Below, in pieces: positions 40,236 to 42,794 of a stretch of DNA of 42,794 bases. Source of the DNA: Oscillibacter sp. (GTDB taxonomy: Bacteria > Bacillota > Clostridia > Oscillospirales > Oscillospiraceae). A model generated the notes under the pieces. That model saw only the letters and a list, made by a program, of their open reading frames with translations, ran no database searches and was not told the DNA's origin. The DNA is taken from assembly GCA_022797935.1 (NCBI GenBank), contig JAAWLO010000011.1, positions 1 through 42,794 on the forward strand, in the 5' to 3' direction. Numbering within the stretch: the stretch's first letter is position 1; every line of letters starts with the position of its first letter. Both the position numbers and the translations under genes were made by a program.

Positions 40236-42386
40236 TTCTTTCTCCTCCGGCGAGCAGGTCATCCGCTCTACCAGGGCCATCAGCTGGCTGATGTCCAGGG
40301 GCTTCGCCAGATGGGCATTCATGCCGCTCTCTGCTGACTGCATTCGGTCTTCATCAAACGTGTTCGCCGACAGGGCCACAATCGGTATCCGCGCCAGGGC
40401 CGGGTCCTCCAACGCCCGGATGGCCCGGGCCGCTGTGTGGCCGTCCATGACCGGCATCCGCAGGTCCATCAATATCATGGAATAATACCCCGGCCGGGAT
40501 TTCTCCACCTTCTCCAAGGCTATTTTTCCGTTGGCCGCCGTATCCGTCAGAAAACCCGCGTCCTCCAGCAGGTCTACCGCAATCTCCCGGTTCAGCTCGT
40601 TGTCCTCCACCACCAGCACCCGGCGGGGACCGCTCTCCGCTTTCCCCGTCCGCTCTACCTGCTGGACCTCCTGCAGCCGCAGGCCCAGCGCCGCCGTCAG
40701 ACGGCAGCCGCTCTCCGGCAGAACCGCTGCCGCTACTGTGCCGCCCATCAGCTCTAAAACGTGTTTCGCTATGGACAGGCCCAGGTCCGCGCCCTCTACG
40801 TCTCCGGCAGCCGTCACAGTCTTCCGTTCCAGCGGCGCGAAGGCCTCTTCCAGGGCGCTTTCGCTGGTTCCGCCTTCTAAATGCTGGCAAATGATCTCGA
40901 ACAGGATGGATACATAGCTCCGGCTGCTGTTTTGCTCCCGCAGGAACATCTCCACCCGGCTCCCTGCTTCCGCCCGCTTTATTCCGCCCAGACACAGGCG
41001 ATGCAGCACCTTTTCCAGCTTCCGGCGGTCGCCGCAGACCTTGGAATGCGCCATGCCTTCCCAGTTCGCGGAGAATGATACCCCGCGCTCCCCGCTCTCC
41101 CGCTGAAGCTCCCGTTCCAGACCACGGACTACTTCCAGAATGTCAAACTCCGTCTCCTCCACCCGGGCCCGGCCGGACTCCAGCCACGACAGCTCCAGCA
41201 CATCATTCACCAGCCGCAGAAGCCGCCCGCTGGCGCCCTCGATCTGCTCCAAATCCTTTTTCAGCCGCTCCGGGTCCTGAAGGTGCCGCCGGGCCAGCGC
41301 GGAAAAGCCTACGATGGCATTCATGGGCGTGCGCATGTCGTGGGACATGTTGGAGAGGAACGTACTGCGGGCCTCTCCGGCTTTTTTCGCCTGCTCCAAG
41401 GCGCTCTCCAACAGCGACGTCCGCTCCCGCTCCTTGCGCAGCTCCGCGTCTACGCTACGGCAGCCGTACATCAGCTGCGAAACCTCTTCGCCGCTGACAT
41501 TGACAATAAAAAACTGCAAATACTCTGGCTTCCCCTCCTGGAGTACCCGGTAATTCACGTGGATGCTCCGCTCGGCCCGGAGCGTCAGGCGAATCCAATC
41601 CGGATCTACCGCCTTCAAAAACAGGGCCCGGTCCTCCGGATGAACCCAGGTGTCCGCGTAGTCCGCCGCGAAGCCCAGAAAGGGCCGCACCTGCAGGTCC
41701 CGGCCAAACTGGCAGGTCTTCCGGCTGCTGACCCGATAGGGCTGAATCACATCCTGTTCCAAGTCCACATGGAAAATCGCCTCGTAATCCGTGCTCAAGC
41801 CCTCTATCAGCTCCAGACGGCGGGTGAGCTCATCGTTCATCTGCTCCAGGAACTGGTTATAGACCTCTATCTGTTTCTGAAGCTGCTGCTCTTTGCTGAG
41901 CCGCTCCTCCAGAAAGGCCGCACGCTCTTCCATCTGGCGGTTACGGCGCTCTGTGACGTCGGCCAGGAAGACGTAAAACACGCCGCCCATGGACTCCGTT
42001 TCAATGTAATGTCCAAAATCCTCCACCCAGCAGATCACGCCGTCCTTGCGGCGGATGCGGTACTCCACGTAGTCCAGGTCGTAGCGGCTGGAAAAAATCT
42101 GCTGGTTGATGCTCTGTTTTACGGCGGCGAGGTCCTCATGGTAAACCATACCGTCGAAGGTGTTGCCAGTCAGCTCCTCAAACTCCGCCTCATCCGCACA
42201 GCCAAAGGCCCGGAGGACGGCTTGGTTGACATAGATAATCTTCCCGTCACGGGCCCGGTAGACAAAAAAGCCGCCGGGCATCTCGTCCGTGAAGCGCTTG
42301 ACCTGCCGGGCTGTGGTCTCCTCCTGGGGGCTGGCAGGCTTGACGGTGGACAGAAGATATTCAATCAAACCAATGTTTTCAATCAA
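40227..42386 (-). CDS. PAS-domain hybrid histidine kinase / response regulator with a degenerate ATP site
   Basis: About 719 aa from the TTG at 42386. Order: a PAS domain (about 30-150), a coiled-coil (150-200), a second PAS-like sensor region (200-320), a dimerisation domain with SHDMRTPMNAIVGF (His349), an ATPase domain, and a C-terminal receiver with VEDNELNRE and phospho-Asp641 in MDLRMP. In the ATPase domain the N-box Asn is replaced by Gly (RLCLGGIKRA) and the G1 Asp-x-Gly is missing (FEIICQHLEGG); only the G2 remnant LGLSIAKHV remains. It may not autophosphorylate normally. The frame opens at 42446, but the -10 box lies inside that extension, and GGGGAGG precedes the TTG at 42386. Confidence 0.85.
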   Translation of the reverse strand: MIENIGLIEYLLSTVKPASPQEETTARQVKRFTDEMPGGFFVYRARDGKIIYVNQAVLRAFGCADEAEFEELTGNTFDGMVYHEDLAAVKQSINQQIFSSRYDLDYVEYRIRRKDGVICWVEDFGHYIETESMGGVFYVFLADVTERRNRQMEERAAFLEERLSKEQQLQKQIEVYNQFLEQMNDELTRRLELIEGLSTDYEAIFHVDLEQDVIQPYRVSSRKTCQFGRDLQVRPFLGFAADYADTWVHPEDRALFLKAVDPDWIRLTLRAERSIHVNYRVLQEGKPEYLQFFIVNVSGEEVSQLMYGCRSVDAELRKERERTSLLESALEQAKKAGEARSTFLSNMSHDMRTPMNAIVGFSALARRHLQDPERLKKDLEQIEGASGRLLRLVNDVLELSWLESGRARVEETEFDILEVVRGLERELQRESGERGVSFSANWEGMAHSKVCGDRRKLEKVLHRLCLGGIKRAEAGSRVEMFLREQNSSRSYVSILFEIICQHLEGGTSESALEEAFAPLERKTVTAAGDVEGADLGLSIAKHVLELMGGTVAAAVLPESGCRLTAALGLRLQEVQQVERTGKAESGPRRVLVVEDNELNREIAVDLLEDAGFLTDTAANGKIALEKVEKSRPGYYSMILMDLRMPVMDGHTAARAIRALEDPALARIPIVALSANTFDEDRMQSAESGMNAHLAKPLDISQLMALVERMTCSPEEKEAP

Positions 42387-42417
42387 GGCGGGGCCTCCCC
42401 TCTGCATTTGATTTTTG

Positions 42418-42446
42418 ATTATACCACAGCTTCCTGCTTTTGTCAT
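42418..42446 (-). promoter_or_regulatory. Promoter of the hybrid kinase gene
   Basis: Minus strand ATGACA, 17-nt spacer, TATAAT. It supports the downstream TTG at 42386 as the translation start. Confidence 0.8.
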
Positions 42447-42460
42447 CTGTTTTCTTTCGC

Positions 42461-42794
42461 CAGGGCATCGAGAACGGCAGCAAGCTCATCCTGTATGTGG
42501 CCCGTTACCGTCAACGCAGTTGAAAAGGAGTTACCACTCCTTTTCAACCGGCGGACCATAGGTCCGCCGATGCGCGGAGCGCATTTGCGTTTCCTAGGAA
42601 GCCAGGCGCGGACAGCCGCTTTGCGGCTCGAACCGCCGCCTGGGCGGCGGTTCGTTGAAAAGAATCCAGGGGATTCTTTTCAACTGCGCTGGCTATACCA
42701 CGGTTCCGCGACGAAGGACGCCCAGGGCAACATGGTTCAGGGCTATGAGGTTGCCATGATGAACGAGAACGGCAAGCTCGACAATGACATCAAG
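42461..42794 (+). pseudogene. Coding fragment split by element copy 4 (runs off the window)
   Basis: Left piece: from about 42461 the frame reads QGIENGSKLILYVARY up to 42509. Right piece: from 42696 it reads YHGSATKDAQGNMVQGYEV and on to the window end. Removing the element and one TACC copy joins CGT TAC CAC GGT in the same frame, giving ARYHGSAT with GC-rich third positions throughout. The 5' end of the gene is missing because the kinase promoter region lies upstream. The fragment looks like part of a secreted or surface protein (Gly/Asn/Lys/Asp rich), but no family is recognised. An alternative is a new start at the ATG at 42732. Confidence 0.6.
42510..42695. mobile_element. MITE-like element, copy 4 (186 bp, inverted orientation)
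   Basis: The reverse orientation of copies 1-3: it begins GTCAACGCAGTTGAAAAGGA and ends CTGCGCTGGCTA, with the same hairpins in mirror order. It is flanked by TACC at 42506-42509 and TACC at 42696-42699, a clean 4-bp target duplication; in the orientation of copies 1-3 this is GGTA, matching NNTA. It sits inside a reading frame (42461-42794). Confidence 0.92.

Overview
The window looks like the chromosome of a GC-rich gut Clostridium relative, most likely family Oscillospiraceae (Oscillibacter / Dysosmobacter / Lawsonibacter-like). The reasons are strong AAGGAGG ribosome sites with TTGACA-N17-TATAAT promoters, a CD1247-type protein, YqeG, YczE, a BceS-type kinase, the DapH (acetyl) lysine branch behind a lysine riboswitch, and a rubredoxin / flavodiiron oxygen-defence pair. 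The assignment rests on gene content and sequence style only; no search was run.

Layout. 1-500: four tRNA genes (Gly, Arg, His, Gln) as one minus-strand operon with its own promoter. 560-2035: a C26 glutamine-amidotransferase-like hydrolase and a lipoprotein. 2086-2272: the first of four copies of a ~186-bp MITE-like element. 2672-4025: an unrecognised 382-aa protein with a (GCTT)14 microsatellite upstream. 4191-8196: a minus-strand hexuronate operon (FadR-type regulator, mannonate dehydratase, KDG kinase, KduD) with a visible operator. 8434-12540: a YczE-type membrane protein, then an acyl-CoA dehydrogenase / ETF-alpha / rubredoxin fusion followed by a flavodiiron protein. 12581-22845: a sugar or polyol cluster with a Zn-dehydrogenase, FGGY kinase, class II aldolase, divergent DeoR regulator and a ribose-type ABC importer bracketed by two paralogous metallo-beta-lactamase-fold lactonase-like proteins; element copy 2 sits inside the importer operon. 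22975-27021: dapA-dapB-dapH-rtcB behind a lysine riboswitch, with element copy 3 abutting the riboswitch. 27187-30092: an M20 deacylase, upp, tsaB, tsaE. 30121-36412: a SEDS protein, an SLH surface protein, a SnoaL-LytTR regulator with tandem upstream repeats, a frameshifted response regulator, a BceS-like kinase and an RluA-type pseudouridine synthase. 36438-40235: small hypothetical genes, a CD1247-type protein, efp, yqeG and a GH18-like protein. 40227-42446: a PAS hybrid kinase with a degenerate ATP site. 42461-42794: a coding fragment split by element copy 4.

How the parts work together. The kdu/kdg/man genes funnel hexuronate products to KDPG. The fusion protein plus flavodiiron protein form a plausible wire from acyl-CoA through FAD, FAD and Fe(Cys)4 to the diiron site and O2. 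The ABC importer, dehydrogenase, kinase and aldolase form an import-oxidise-phosphorylate-cleave path under the DeoR regulator. The dap operon plus the divergent M20 enzyme could supply the acetyl branch of diaminopimelate synthesis.

The strongest novel leads are: (1) the MITE-like family, whose copy 4 interrupts a reading frame with a 4-bp target duplication and whose removal restores the frame; (2) the three-part dehydrogenase fusion next to its likely oxidase; (3) the tetranucleotide microsatellite upstream of an unknown gene; (4) tandem 20-bp-spaced repeats upstream of the SnoaL-LytTR gene; and (5) the paired lactonase-like enzymes around a sugar importer.
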